Positions 1 through 6,078 of a DNA stretch of 8,295 nt are shown piece by piece. The stretch's first letter is position 1; each line of letters begins with the position of its first letter. Origin of the DNA: CAUYXJ01 sp963577065 (GTDB lineage Bacteria; Chloroflexota; Dehalococcoidia; Tepidiformales; Tepidiformaceae); assembly GCA_963577065.1 (NCBI GenBank), contig CAUYXJ010000109.1, positions 1 to 8,295 on the forward strand, given 5' to 3'. Made by a program: the position numbers and the translations under genes. Under the pieces are notes generated by a model, which was not told the origin of the DNA, searched no databases, and saw only the letters and a list, made by a program, of their open reading frames with translations.

Positions 1-1
1 G

Positions 2-625
2 GAGCTGAGCGCACTCGGCGTCAAGGCCCAGGGCGCCGTCGCCGATATCACGAACGCGGGGGAGACGGCGCAGGCCTTCGAAGGCGCGATCAACGCCCTC
101 GGGTCCGTCGACATCCTCATCAACAACGTCGGCGGCAGCCTCGGCGGCGCACTCGAGCAGACGACCGAAGAGCAGCTCGACGAAACGTTCCGGTTGAATC
201 TGACGGGCGCGCTGCAGCTCATCCGCCTCGCCCTGCCGAGCATGCGTGAGCAGCGCTGGGGCCGGATTGTGAACATCACCTCGATCTACGGCCGCGAGCA
301 CGGGGGCTCCTTCGGCTACATGACCGCCAAGGCCGCGGTGATCGCTGCGAGCAAGCACCTTGCCCTCAACGTGGCGAAGGACGGCATCACCGTGAATAGC
401 GTCGCCCCCGGCTCCATCCTCTTCGACGGCGGGCCCTGGGACCGCTTCCAGCAGAGCCAGTCCGAGGAGGTGGTCAACGCCTTCATCAGCACCCTGCCGA
501 TGGGCAAGTTCGGCTGGCCCGAGCCGATCGGCGACTATGTCGCCTTCCTCGCCTCCGAGCGGGCGGGGCTGATCACCGGCACCAGCACGAACGTCGACGG
601 CGGGCAGAGCAAGAGCTTGCTCTAA
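2..625 (+). CDS. Short-chain dehydrogenase/reductase (SDR), 5'-truncated by window edge
   Basis: This is the C-terminal 207 residues of a classical SDR, an NAD(P)-dependent cytosolic oxidoreductase resembling 3-oxoacyl-ACP reductase (FabG)-type enzymes. The open frame runs from base 2, so the N-terminal TGxxxGxG cofactor motif lies outside the window. Visible motifs, in order: an acidic cofactor-loop segment (VADIT), the beta-4 motif NNVGG in place of NNAG, the helix Asn (RLNLTG), beta-5 NITS with the catalytic Ser, and the catalytic YMTAK (YxxxK) at visible residues 106-110. These are followed by VNSVAPGSI and a typical C-terminus (ITGTSTNVDGG). It ends with TAA. The first internal ATG/TTG-type start (194) would cut away half the Rossmann fold and is not the true start. 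The substrate cannot be assigned. SDR membership is very secure; the specific activity is unknown. Confidence 0.93.
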   Translation, partial: ELSALGVKAQGAVADITNAGETAQAFEGAINALGSVDILINNVGGSLGGALEQTTEEQLDETFRLNLTGALQLIRLALPSMREQRWGRIVNITSIYGREHGGSFGYMTAKAAVIAASKHLALNVAKDGITVNSVAPGSILFDGGPWDRFQQSQSEEVVNAFISTLPMGKFGWPEPIGDYVAFLASERAGLITGTSTNVDGGQSKSLL

Positions 626-893
626 CGCCAACGGGGGGGGGGGATCGCACAGGTTCCGAAACCCAGGAGCCCCGACCGCTGGCGCTCGTTGTTGCTGCGC
701 TCGCCAAAGCCAGGAAAGGTGCCCATCCGCGTAACCCTGCGTGGGCGGACGCAGGCCCGACAGGAGAGGCTCCTCACCGGCGAGCGCTCGCGTTCTTGAT
801 AGAATCGCCCTGGCTGCAAAACCCTTTCGGTGGGCGCGACTGACTGCAGGTCCGCAGGTCCGCAGCCCCCGAACCACCTCCCGAGGCGACGCT
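626..893. other. Noncoding spacer with an 11-G run and small hairpins
   Basis: No convincing gene is visible in these 268 bases. They contain a run of 11 G (633-643), 8 bp after the upstream stop. A 6-bp stem CCTGCG/CGCAGG with an 8-nt loop lies at 736-755, and a 5-bp stem AGGAG/CTCCT at 762-774. A short tandem repeat of GCAGGTCC occurs at 846-861. A -10-like TAGAAT sits at 800-805, but no matching -35 was found at the right spacing. None of the hairpins is followed by a T-tract, so no terminator for the upstream SDR is called. The in-frame extension of the downstream methyltransferase into this region (from 741) has no family similarity. Confidence 0.5.
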
Positions 894-1652
894 ATGCTGT
901 CTGGTCTGCAGAGACTGGTCCGTCCGTTGGTGCCACCGCTGGTGATCGACTTGGTCTGGCGCTGGCGTGTCTCCCGATTGCAACCGCCAGATCCGGAACT
1001 GTACGGCTCGGTCTTCGAGCCGTGGCGACAAGCCGAGTTCCAGTCGTTTCACAGCCAGGTGCGCGAGCGGACGCTGCTGTCCCCTGCACGATGTTGGGTA
1101 CTGAGCTCGCTACTGCGCCAGGCACTAGCGGTACCGGGCGTGGTTTACGAGGCTGGCGTGTACCGAGGCGGGTCTGCGCTCCTCCTCCACCTCACGATGG
1201 CCCAGGCAGGGGTCGCGCGTCCGTTGCGACTATTCGACACGTTCAGGGGGATGCCGGACACCGATGCGGTTCGCGACCGCCACGTCGCCGGCGACTTCGG
1301 GGACACGACCCTCGAGGGCGTGCGCGATCTCTTCACGGCGGCGCTTGCGCGCCCCGCCCCCGATATCCGGCCGGGCTTGCTCCCGGAGACTTTTGCGGGC
1401 CTCGAACAGGACGTCGTCGCCTTCGCCCACGTCGACCTGGATATCTACCGCAGCATCATGGACGCTTGCGACTTCATCTACCCCCGCATGCCTGCTGGGG
1501 GCGTGATGGTGTTCGATGACTATGGCTTCCCCTCCTGCCCCGGAGCACGAGCGGCAGTAGATCAGTTCTTCTCCGACAAATCGGAGGTGCCACTCGTGCT
1601 GCAGACAGGACAGGCCATCGTGCACCGTCTGCCGGAATCCGGCTCTCCGTAA
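894..1652 (+). CDS. TylF/macrocin-type SAM-dependent O-methyltransferase
   Basis: A 252-residue protein of the TylF/MycF (macrocin O-methyltransferase) family. Characterised members transfer a methyl group from S-adenosylmethionine to a sugar hydroxyl in a Mg2+-dependent reaction. Many homologues lie in polysaccharide or natural-product loci. Family signatures are strong: the SAM-binding loop YEAGVYRGGSA (85-95), LFDTFRGMPDTD (113-124), GDFGDTTLEGV (133-143), HVDLDIYRS (179-187), YPRMPAGGVMVFDDYG (196-211, acidic pair D208/D209 at the probable metal site) and CPGARAAVDQFF (215-226). The ATG at 894 is chosen because a GAGG lies 7 nt upstream and family similarity begins just after it; a GTG at 741 would add an unrelated 51-residue leader. 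The codons are unlike those of its neighbours (AGA, CGA, TTG, CCA, CAA, TTT are common), which suggests separate ancestry. Nothing else of a glycan or macrolide pathway is visible, so the acceptor is unknown. Confidence 0.93.
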   Translation: MLSGLQRLVRPLVPPLVIDLVWRWRVSRLQPPDPELYGSVFEPWRQAEFQSFHSQVRERTLLSPARCWVLSSLLRQALAVPGVVYEAGVYRGGSALLLHLTMAQAGVARPLRLFDTFRGMPDTDAVRDRHVAGDFGDTTLEGVRDLFTAALARPAPDIRPGLLPETFAGLEQDVVAFAHVDLDIYRSIMDACDFIYPRMPAGGVMVFDDYGFPSCPGARAAVDQFFSDKSEVPLVLQTGQAIVHRLPESGSP

Positions 1653-1778
1653 ACCGCCAAGGCCTGCTTCCGCTGCGCTCGGCCTCCGCTGCCCCGATAC
1701 ACCCACGGTGTCCGCCCAGGTGCGACTGGCCGCAGGAACACTCCGCCGAAAATCAGGTTGGCTTCATGATCTTCGACC
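1653..1778. other. Convergent intergenic spacer
   Basis: This spacer separates the converging ends of the methyltransferase (+) and the SDR pseudogene (-). It holds a loose stem AGGCC/GGCCT (1660-1664 with 1681-1685, 16-nt loop) and a small hairpin ACACC/GGTGT (1699-1711, 3-nt loop). Neither has a T-tract, so no confident terminator is called. No open frame in it has recognisable protein similarity. Confidence 0.35.
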
Positions 1779-2650
1779 CTAGCCGCCCCGGGCATCGCCC
1801 GCGAACACGGACGCGTGAACGACGTCCGGCGTGCCCTCCTCGAGGATCGCGCGCATCCGCCGTTCGATCGCACCCTCCGGATCCTCATGCGTGAGGATGT
1901 AGAACTGCCGCTCGCGCACCGCCGCGAGTACCCGTTCGGCGACCTCTGCCGGCGAGAGCGCATGCGCGCGATCCTCGGCGGTCGCGTTCGGGATATTCGC
2001 GGGCTGCGCGGGCAGCTCGGCCCTGTCGGCGTCGCGAAGATCGTCGGACCGGTTGCGGGCGGAAGTGCCGAGGTTCGTGCGCACGAGTCCGGGACAGAGC
2101 ACGGAGACGCCGACCTCCGAGTCGATCGACTACAGCTCGCCGTGCAGCGTTTCGGAGAGCGTGACGACACCGTGCTTACTCACGTTGTAAGGAGCGGAGC
2201 CGGCCACCGATACGAGACCGGCCATGGAGGCGGTGTTCACGAAGTGCCCTTCGTTCTGATCGATGAGGTGCTTGGCGAAGACGCGCACGCCGTGGATCAC
2301 GCCCCAGAGATTGACCCGGAGGACGAACTCCCAGTCCTTGACGCTGAGCTCCCACATCCGGCCGCGCGTGCCCACACCGGCGTTGTTGCAGACGACGTGA
2401 ACGGCACCGAAGCGGTCGAGCGCCCGTTCGGCGAGCGTGTCCATCGAGGCCGCGTCCCCCACGTCCGTCTGGACCGCGAGCACGTCCGTGCCGGCGGCGG
2501 CGAAGCCCTCCGCGACCGGCGCCAGCGCGGCCTCCTCGATATCCGCGAGCACGAGGCGCATGCCTTCTTCGGCGAAGCGTTCGGCCATCCCAAACCGATG
2601 CCGCTCGCGCCGCCCCTAATGACCGCAACCTTCCCCGCGAGGCCCCTCAT
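1779..2650 (-). pseudogene. Short-chain dehydrogenase, broken by a frameshift and an in-frame TAG
   Basis: Read on the minus strand, this locus encodes a classical SDR of about 290 residues in three disconnected pieces. The N-terminus starts at the ATG at 2650, 9 nt after GGAGG, and gives GKVAVIRGGASGIGLG. It then shifts frame at the GGG at 2589-2591, where one base is missing; the sense frame resumes at 2588 as MAERFAEEGMRL. That piece carries NNAG, the helix Asn (RVNLWG), NTASMAG and the catalytic YNVSK. It stops at a TAG (2130-2132) after SETLHGEL. The same frame then continues without loss as VGVSVLCPGLVRTNLG and runs to the TAG at 1779. The Thr of the TGxxxGIG cofactor motif is also replaced by Arg (AGG instead of an ACN codon). 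Three independent defects favour a decaying gene. Sequencing error is a real alternative for the homopolymer frameshift. Confidence 0.85.
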
Positions 2651-2751
2651 GCGTTCCATCCTCCGTAGTGCTCGTGGACGCTACGGGGGCGCCACAGCGA
2701 CGGCAACGGGGACCCGTCCGAACGACCCCGCCCCAGAGCGACACCAAGGCG

Positions 2752-3555
2752 CTACGGGGCGCGGGCCGTGTAGATGGACGTGAGCATGGGGCGGACGACA
2801 CGCCCGCCGAATTGGCGCCGCGCGCTCCCCTCGATGAAGTCGAGGACCGCACAGCGTTCGTCCTCCGGAAGGCGAGCGACCGCCGTGAAGGATGCGTAGA
2901 GGTCACGAAGCTGGGCGGCATCGAACTCGTGCGTCCAAGCGATCTGCTCGTGCCAGACGTCATCGAACCCGGCCCGCTCCAGGGCCTGCGTCCGCGCCTC
3001 TCGGTCCAGGGCGTGCTTAGGCCGCCCCGACTGCCCCGCCGAGGGGCTGCGGCCGAGCGATTCGAGACGCGCCGCCGTTGCTTCATGGAACGGGTCGGGT
3101 CGCTCTGCATCGCCGAAGATCTGCCACCAGAGGGCAACGCCGCCGCCGGGCCGCAAGACCTGCCTGACTTTCGCGAGAGCGGATTCCTCGGGGAGCCAAT
3201 GGAAGGCCGTGGCCGAGACTGCGAGGTCGAAGCGCTCGCCGGCGAACTCCGCAGCCTCGAACGTGCTCTCGATGATCTCGACACGGCTCTGCGGTCGAAC
3301 GCGCTCGCGGAGGGTCTTCGCCAATCTCGCGTCGGGCTCGACCGCCACGACGTGAGCGCCCCGCGCCACGAGCTCGGCGGTCGCGAGGCCCGTGCCTGCG
3401 CCGATCTCGAGCGTGCGCGACCCTTCCCGGAGGCCGAGGCGATCGCAGAGCATTTCGTAGACGCGCGCCGGGTAGGGCGGCCGTGCACGGTCGTAGGCTT
3501 GCGGGTCGACCCCGAAGAGGTGCCGTCCTTCGCCGCGGTCGATCGCTTCAGGCAT
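2752..3555 (-). CDS. Class I SAM-dependent methyltransferase (Methyltransf_11/25-like)
   Basis: A 267-residue cytosolic protein with the seven-strand SAM-methyltransferase fold. The N-terminal segment GRHLFGVDPQAYDRARPPYP (10-29) is typical of a family of uncharacterised small-molecule methyltransferases. Motif I is LEIGAGTGLA (49-58), followed by the acidic ribose-binding end of beta-2 (AVEPD, E73), FDLAVSATAFHWL (109-121), which matches the post-II/motif IV region, and LRPGGG (134-139, motif post-III). The C-terminal third is less conserved. The substrate cannot be deduced. The ATG at 3555 matches the usual family N-terminus, but no good Shine-Dalgarno precedes it; instead a 6-bp hairpin ends 3 nt before the ATG. 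It lies 81 bp downstream of the Rieske gene on the same strand, with a terminator-like hairpin between them, so co-transcription is doubtful. It ends in TAG. Confidence 0.93.
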   Translation of the reverse strand: MPEAIDRGEGRHLFGVDPQAYDRARPPYPARVYEMLCDRLGLREGSRTLEIGAGTGLATAELVARGAHVVAVEPDARLAKTLRERVRPQSRVEIIESTFEAAEFAGERFDLAVSATAFHWLPEESALAKVRQVLRPGGGVALWWQIFGDAERPDPFHEATAARLESLGRSPSAGQSGRPKHALDREARTQALERAGFDDVWHEQIAWTHEFDAAQLRDLYASFTAVARLPEDERCAVLDFIEGSARRQFGGRVVRPMLTSIYTARAP

Positions 3556-3558
3556 CAG

Positions 3559-3577
3559 CTGAGCTTTCTGGGCTCAG
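3559..3577 (-). promoter_or_regulatory. Small hairpin next to the methyltransferase start codon
   Basis: A perfect 6-bp stem CTGAGC/GCTCAG with a 7-nt loop. On the minus strand the hairpin ends three bases before the methyltransferase ATG (3555). It covers the space where a ribosome binding site would lie, and no clear purine-rich Shine-Dalgarno is visible. It could modulate initiation or be incidental. Confidence 0.35.
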
Positions 3578-3583
3578 TACGCA

Positions 3584-3613
3584 AACGAGCAGCCGGTTGG
3601 CCGGCTGCTCGTT
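3584..3613 (-). terminator. Strong hairpin after the Rieske gene, probable terminator
   Basis: A perfect 13-bp inverted repeat, AACGAGCAGCCGG with CCGGCTGCTCGTT, around a 4-nt loop. It begins 23 bp past the TAG of the Rieske oxygenase gene. On the minus strand the stem is followed by only three T (counting the stem's last two) before GCG, so the U-tract is weak. It may act as an intrinsic or partial terminator, or as a 3'-end stabiliser, separating the oxygenase from the downstream methyltransferase. Confidence 0.65.
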
Positions 3614-3636
3614 GTGGGTGGTGCGCCGCCGAGCGC

Positions 3637-4917
3637 CTAGCGATCGGGACCGTAGACGTAGTCGTCGACGACCTTGTGCATGTGGCGGATGCGGCGCTCG
3701 CGGTAGTTGATCAGCAGGCCCTTGAAGGCGCGCGAATTCATCCCCTTCTGTACGCGGGGGAGGTTGTAGGAGTCCTGATCGAGCCCCAGCCCGAGCGAGA
3801 TCTCGCCGTGCTTGTGCTGCGTGTGCACCGGCCGTGGTGGTGCCTCCGAGCCCTCGGGCACGCGGGCGAGATTCTGGAGGTCGTAGTACATCTTGTTGGG
3901 GTCGGTGGCATGCGGGCGCTGTCGGAAGATCATCACGCCCGAGTGATGGGTATTCAGCGTGATCGCCGGGAAGATGTAGTAGTGGTAGTCGTCCGTGAGC
4001 TGGTCGTCGTTCAGGTCCGAGAGGTCGACGCCGCGATCGGCTGCGTGCGCCTTCACCGCCTTCTGGATCGCCGGCCGTACGTCGTCCGGCCCGCCCTCGA
4101 ACGTGTCGGGGTCGATGCCGGCGCCGCGCAGCATCTCCTTCAGCGCGCGCGTCAGCTCCGTCTTGTTCTGATAGCGCGGGCTCAACAGCCCGAAGGGCAC
4201 GAGGTAGCGGTTGTGCCGCTCGTACAGGTCGATCTGCACGTGAACGTCGTCGATCGACTCCAGGATTTGGGGGTGGATGCCCTGAACGTGGTAGACCTCG
4301 TTGAAGGCATCGGCGGAAGCCTTCCAGTTCGCATCCCACTCGATCGTCATGTCCTGGACGATGGCCATCTCATCGAAGTGGTACGGGTCGAGGTGCTCGG
4401 GGATCTGACCGAGAAACTCGGTCAGGGGCTCGGCCTCGGGGTTCATGTTGAACCAGACGAAGCCGCCCCAGGTGTCGCAGGGCACCTCGATGAGCGCCGT
4501 CTCCTGAGGCACGCCCTGGGTGAAGGTGTTCTCGTCCGGCACGAACTTCTTCGAGCCATCGAGGTTGAACTCGAAGAAGTGATAGGCGCACTGGAACGTT
4601 TCCGCGTGGCCCATGCCCGCATTCCGAATCTGGTTCCCGCGGTGGGGGCAGACGTTGTAGAAGGCGCGTACCTTGTCCGGCTGCTCGCGCACGATCAGGA
4701 ACGACTCTGAGCCCAGCTCTGTCGTGAAGTAATCGCCCACGTTGGCGATGTCGGACTCGCGTCCAGCGACGTTCCAGACCTTCGTCCACATGCGCTCCCA
4801 TTCGAGCGCCATGAACTCCTTGGAGATGTAGCGCTCTTTCGGGATGAGCTCGGTGCCGAGGGCGGGCTCCGGGGCCTTCTCTGTGGGGGTCTGCCGGCCG
4901 ACTGCTTGGATAACCAC
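3637..4917 (-). CDS. Rieske non-heme iron oxygenase, alpha (catalytic) subunit
   Basis: A 426-residue aromatic-ring-hydroxylating-type oxygenase alpha subunit. Such enzymes take electrons through a [2Fe-2S] Rieske cluster to a mononuclear Fe(II) that activates O2 for hydroxylation or demethylation. The Rieske motif is complete: C90-P-H92, 17 residues, then C110-A-Y-H113. The usual GW after the last His is replaced by FFEF. The catalytic iron site reads NEVYHVQGIH, with H210 and H215 as ligands, E207 at the bridging acidic position (Asp in naphthalene dioxygenase) and D382 in LDQDSYNLPRVQKGM as the likely third ligand. The length is normal for the family. Translation starts at GTG 4917, with AAGGAG 7 nt upstream (4925-4930). 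No beta subunit, ferredoxin or reductase is nearby, so electron partners must be encoded elsewhere. The substrate is unknown; steroid, aromatic, aryl-ether or quaternary-amine substrates are all possible for this superfamily. Confidence 0.95.
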   Translation of the reverse strand: MVIQAVGRQTPTEKAPEPALGTELIPKERYISKEFMALEWERMWTKVWNVAGRESDIANVGDYFTTELGSESFLIVREQPDKVRAFYNVCPHRGNQIRNAGMGHAETFQCAYHFFEFNLDGSKKFVPDENTFTQGVPQETALIEVPCDTWGGFVWFNMNPEAEPLTEFLGQIPEHLDPYHFDEMAIVQDMTIEWDANWKASADAFNEVYHVQGIHPQILESIDDVHVQIDLYERHNRYLVPFGLLSPRYQNKTELTRALKEMLRGAGIDPDTFEGGPDDVRPAIQKAVKAHAADRGVDLSDLNDDQLTDDYHYYIFPAITLNTHHSGVMIFRQRPHATDPNKMYYDLQNLARVPEGSEAPPRPVHTQHKHGEISLGLGLDQDSYNLPRVQKGMNSRAFKGLLINYRERRIRHMHKVVDDYVYGPDR

Positions 4918-4924
4918 GCGCGTT

Positions 4925-4930
4925 CTCCTT
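4925..4930 (-). promoter_or_regulatory. Shine-Dalgarno fixing the GTG start of the Rieske gene
   Basis: AAGGAG on the minus strand, 7 nt before GTG at 4917. This near-ideal ribosome binding site decides for the GTG start rather than any downstream Met. Confidence 0.7.
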
Positions 4931-4977
4931 CGCTGATGCCGCTGAAGGCTCGCGCGAATCGGCGAGCGCTGCCGGGC

Positions 4978-5006
4978 TGGGTATGCGCCCTATGCTACGC
5001 TGTCAA
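4978..5006 (-). promoter_or_regulatory. Possible sigma-70-type promoter for the Rieske gene
   Basis: A perfect -35 hexamer TTGACA on the minus strand (5001-5006) lies in the 117-bp gap between the two minus-strand genes. The -10 is poor: TACCCA at 17-nt spacing (4978-4983) or CATACC at 15 nt (4980-4985). The position, 61-89 bp upstream of the GTG, suits a promoter that would let the oxygenase be transcribed independently of the upstream SDR. Confidence 0.3.
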
Positions 5007-5034
5007 CGCGGGCAGGGCGCGCTGGCCACGCGCG

Positions 5035-5814
5035 TTAGGCGGGCGCGAGGGCGGCGATCTCCTTCAGGCTCTGCTCCCGCGGAGTTCCCGATGTGCCGAA
5101 TACGTAGGTCTCGCCGCTGGGGCCGTCCGCTCCGTGCGCGAGAACGTTGATGACCGCCTGGGCGACGTCTTCCGGCTCCATTCCCCCGCCCGCAGCAGCG
5201 GCGGACACCGCGCGCAGCATGGGCGTATCCGTTGCGCCCATACAGAGGGCGTTCACGCGGATGTTGTGCGCCTTCAGCTCGACCGCCCAACTCTCGACTT
5301 GGCGCCACTGCATCCACTTCGCGTGGTCATAGCCGCTGGCGTAACCGCCGGGCATCAGGTGGCCTTCCTTGATGTGCTCCGTGATGACGTTGAGGATGTT
5401 GCCGCCGCCGGCAGCCTGCATCGCCGGCACCGCAGCGCGAGCGCAGTAGTAACTACCCATCGCGCAGATGTCGATCGAGCGCTCGTACGCACTCGTCTGC
5501 GACTCGTAGGTGCCGGACGTGAGCCAGGTGTCGACGTAGACCGCAGCGTTGTTCACGAGCACATCGATCCGGCTGAGGCGCTGGAGGGCGCTGTTCATCG
5601 CCCGCCGCACCTGCACCTTGTCTGCGATATCGCAGTCGACCGCGAGACCCTGGCGGCCCGTGGTGCGCACGAGCGCCACGGCCTCCGCGTTGTTGACGGC
5701 GTCGATGTCCAGGCTGGCGACATCTGCGCCGTTCTCGGCCAAGGCCACGGCGATCGCGCGGCCGATCCCAACGGCGCCGCCGGTGACGACAGCGGCTTTC
5801 CCGTCCAGAAGCAT
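5035..5814 (-). CDS. Short-chain dehydrogenase with degenerate catalytic tetrad
   Basis: A 259-residue SDR. The cofactor motif TGGAVGIG (11-18) is intact, and D36 at the end of beta-2 (SLDID) suggests NAD(H) preference. CDIAD (61-65) and NNAA (88-91) follow. The catalytic YxxxK is YDHAK (Y162, K166). Two tetrad positions depart from the norm: the helix Asn of the usual VNxxG is Cys (ICAMG, C118), and the catalytic Ser after beta-5 is Thr (NVIT, T145). The interval from T145 to Y162 is 17 residues rather than about 13, with a His-rich insert (EHIKEGH). The ATG at 5814 is preceded by AAGGGG about 5 nt upstream. It ends in TAA, 117 bp before the Rieske gene on the same strand. A role oxidising a product of the oxygenase (dihydrodiol or alcohol dehydrogenase) is plausible from context but unproven. 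Confidence 0.92.
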   Translation of the reverse strand: MLLDGKAAVVTGGAVGIGRAIAVALAENGADVASLDIDAVNNAEAVALVRTTGRQGLAVDCDIADKVQVRRAMNSALQRLSRIDVLVNNAAVYVDTWLTSGTYESQTSAYERSIDICAMGSYYCARAAVPAMQAAGGGNILNVITEHIKEGHLMPGGYASGYDHAKWMQWRQVESWAVELKAHNIRVNALCMGATDTPMLRAVSAAAAGGGMEPEDVAQAVINVLAHGADGPSGETYVFGTSGTPREQSLKEIAALAPA

Positions 5815-5871
5815 GGTGTCCCCTTCGCTTGCGATTCGAAGCGGGCGGATTCTGGCGGATCGGCCTTCATC

Positions 5872-5881
5872 CCGCTAGCGG
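5872..5881. promoter_or_regulatory. Perfect 10-bp palindrome, candidate operator
   Basis: CCGCTAGCGG is fully self-complementary and sits 58 bp upstream of the minus-strand SDR start. That is a reasonable operator position for a dimeric repressor. No regulator gene is in the window, so function is a guess. Confidence 0.25.
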
Positions 5882-5954
5882 TGGCGCCCGCCCTTCCCCC
5901 ACCGCACCTCCGAGCGCCGGGAACCACCCGCCGCGGTGGCACCCCGATTCGCGA

Positions 5955-6005
5955 CCTCTCGGTCTCAGAGTCCAACGCAGGTGCGTTGCGCCGAGAGGCG
6001 TTGGA
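5955..6005 (+). repeat. Nested and competing inverted repeats upstream of the MFS gene
   Basis: CCTCTCGG (5955-5962) pairs perfectly with CCGAGAGG (5991-5998). Inside it lies a 5-bp hairpin AACGC/GCGTT (5974-5978 with 5983-5987, loop AGGT). A second 8-bp pairing, TCCAACGC (5971-5978) with GCGTTGGA (5998-6005), competes with the inner hairpin. The block ends 73 bp before the transporter ATG and could be a structured leader or a clustered operator. Confidence 0.4.
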
Positions 6006-6078
6006 GGGCGTCCCCCCAAGGGACGGCACGTAGACTCCTGAGCCGATGCTTCACGAACCCCCGCGGGAACGGCCGTAG

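Larger units (their letters stand above)
5815..6078. promoter_or_regulatory. Divergent intergenic region rich in inverted repeats
   Basis: This 264-bp region separates the SDR (-) from the MFS transporter (+) and must hold both promoters, though no consensus -35/-10 pair is clear; TAGACT at 6031-6036 is a possible -10 for the transporter. It contains a perfect 10-bp palindrome CCGCTAGCGG (5872-5881), a CCACC/GGTGG hairpin (5924-5939), a nested structure at 5955-5998 and a CGTCCC/GGGACG hairpin (6009-6025). No protein-coding frame here has recognisable similarity. Confidence 0.5.

Noticed and set aside
678..713. Hairpin-rich stretch as an integron attC or tRNA-like element
   Set aside because: No GTTRRRY/RYYYAAC pair bounds it and no cloverleaf can be drawn; the stems are short with large loops.
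741..893. N-terminal extension of the TylF-type methyltransferase from GTG 741
   Set aside because: The extra residues are Arg-rich and unlike the family; ATG 894 has a GAGG at good spacing.
742..1718. Inverted 9-mer TGGGCGGAC (742-750) and GTCCGCCCA (1710-1718) flanking the TylF gene as element ends
   Set aside because: A 9-bp match between two GC-rich spacers of this size can arise by chance, and no transposase or target duplication accompanies it.
2130..2132. In-frame TAG as pyrrolysine or amber readthrough
   Set aside because: TAG ends five genes in the window, including this one, and the same gene also has a frameshift and a damaged cofactor motif. Decay or sequence error is simpler.
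2668..4710. Long plus-strand open frame of 680 codons
   Set aside because: It is antisense to the methyltransferase and Rieske genes, both of which have full family motifs. Its translation is low-complexity and Arg/Val-rich, as expected for a shadow frame in GC-rich DNA.
6001..6036. TTGGAG (6001) and TAGACT (6031) as a promoter for the MFS gene
   Set aside because: The spacer is 24 nt, far outside the 16-18 nt range; TAGACT alone remains only a possible -10.
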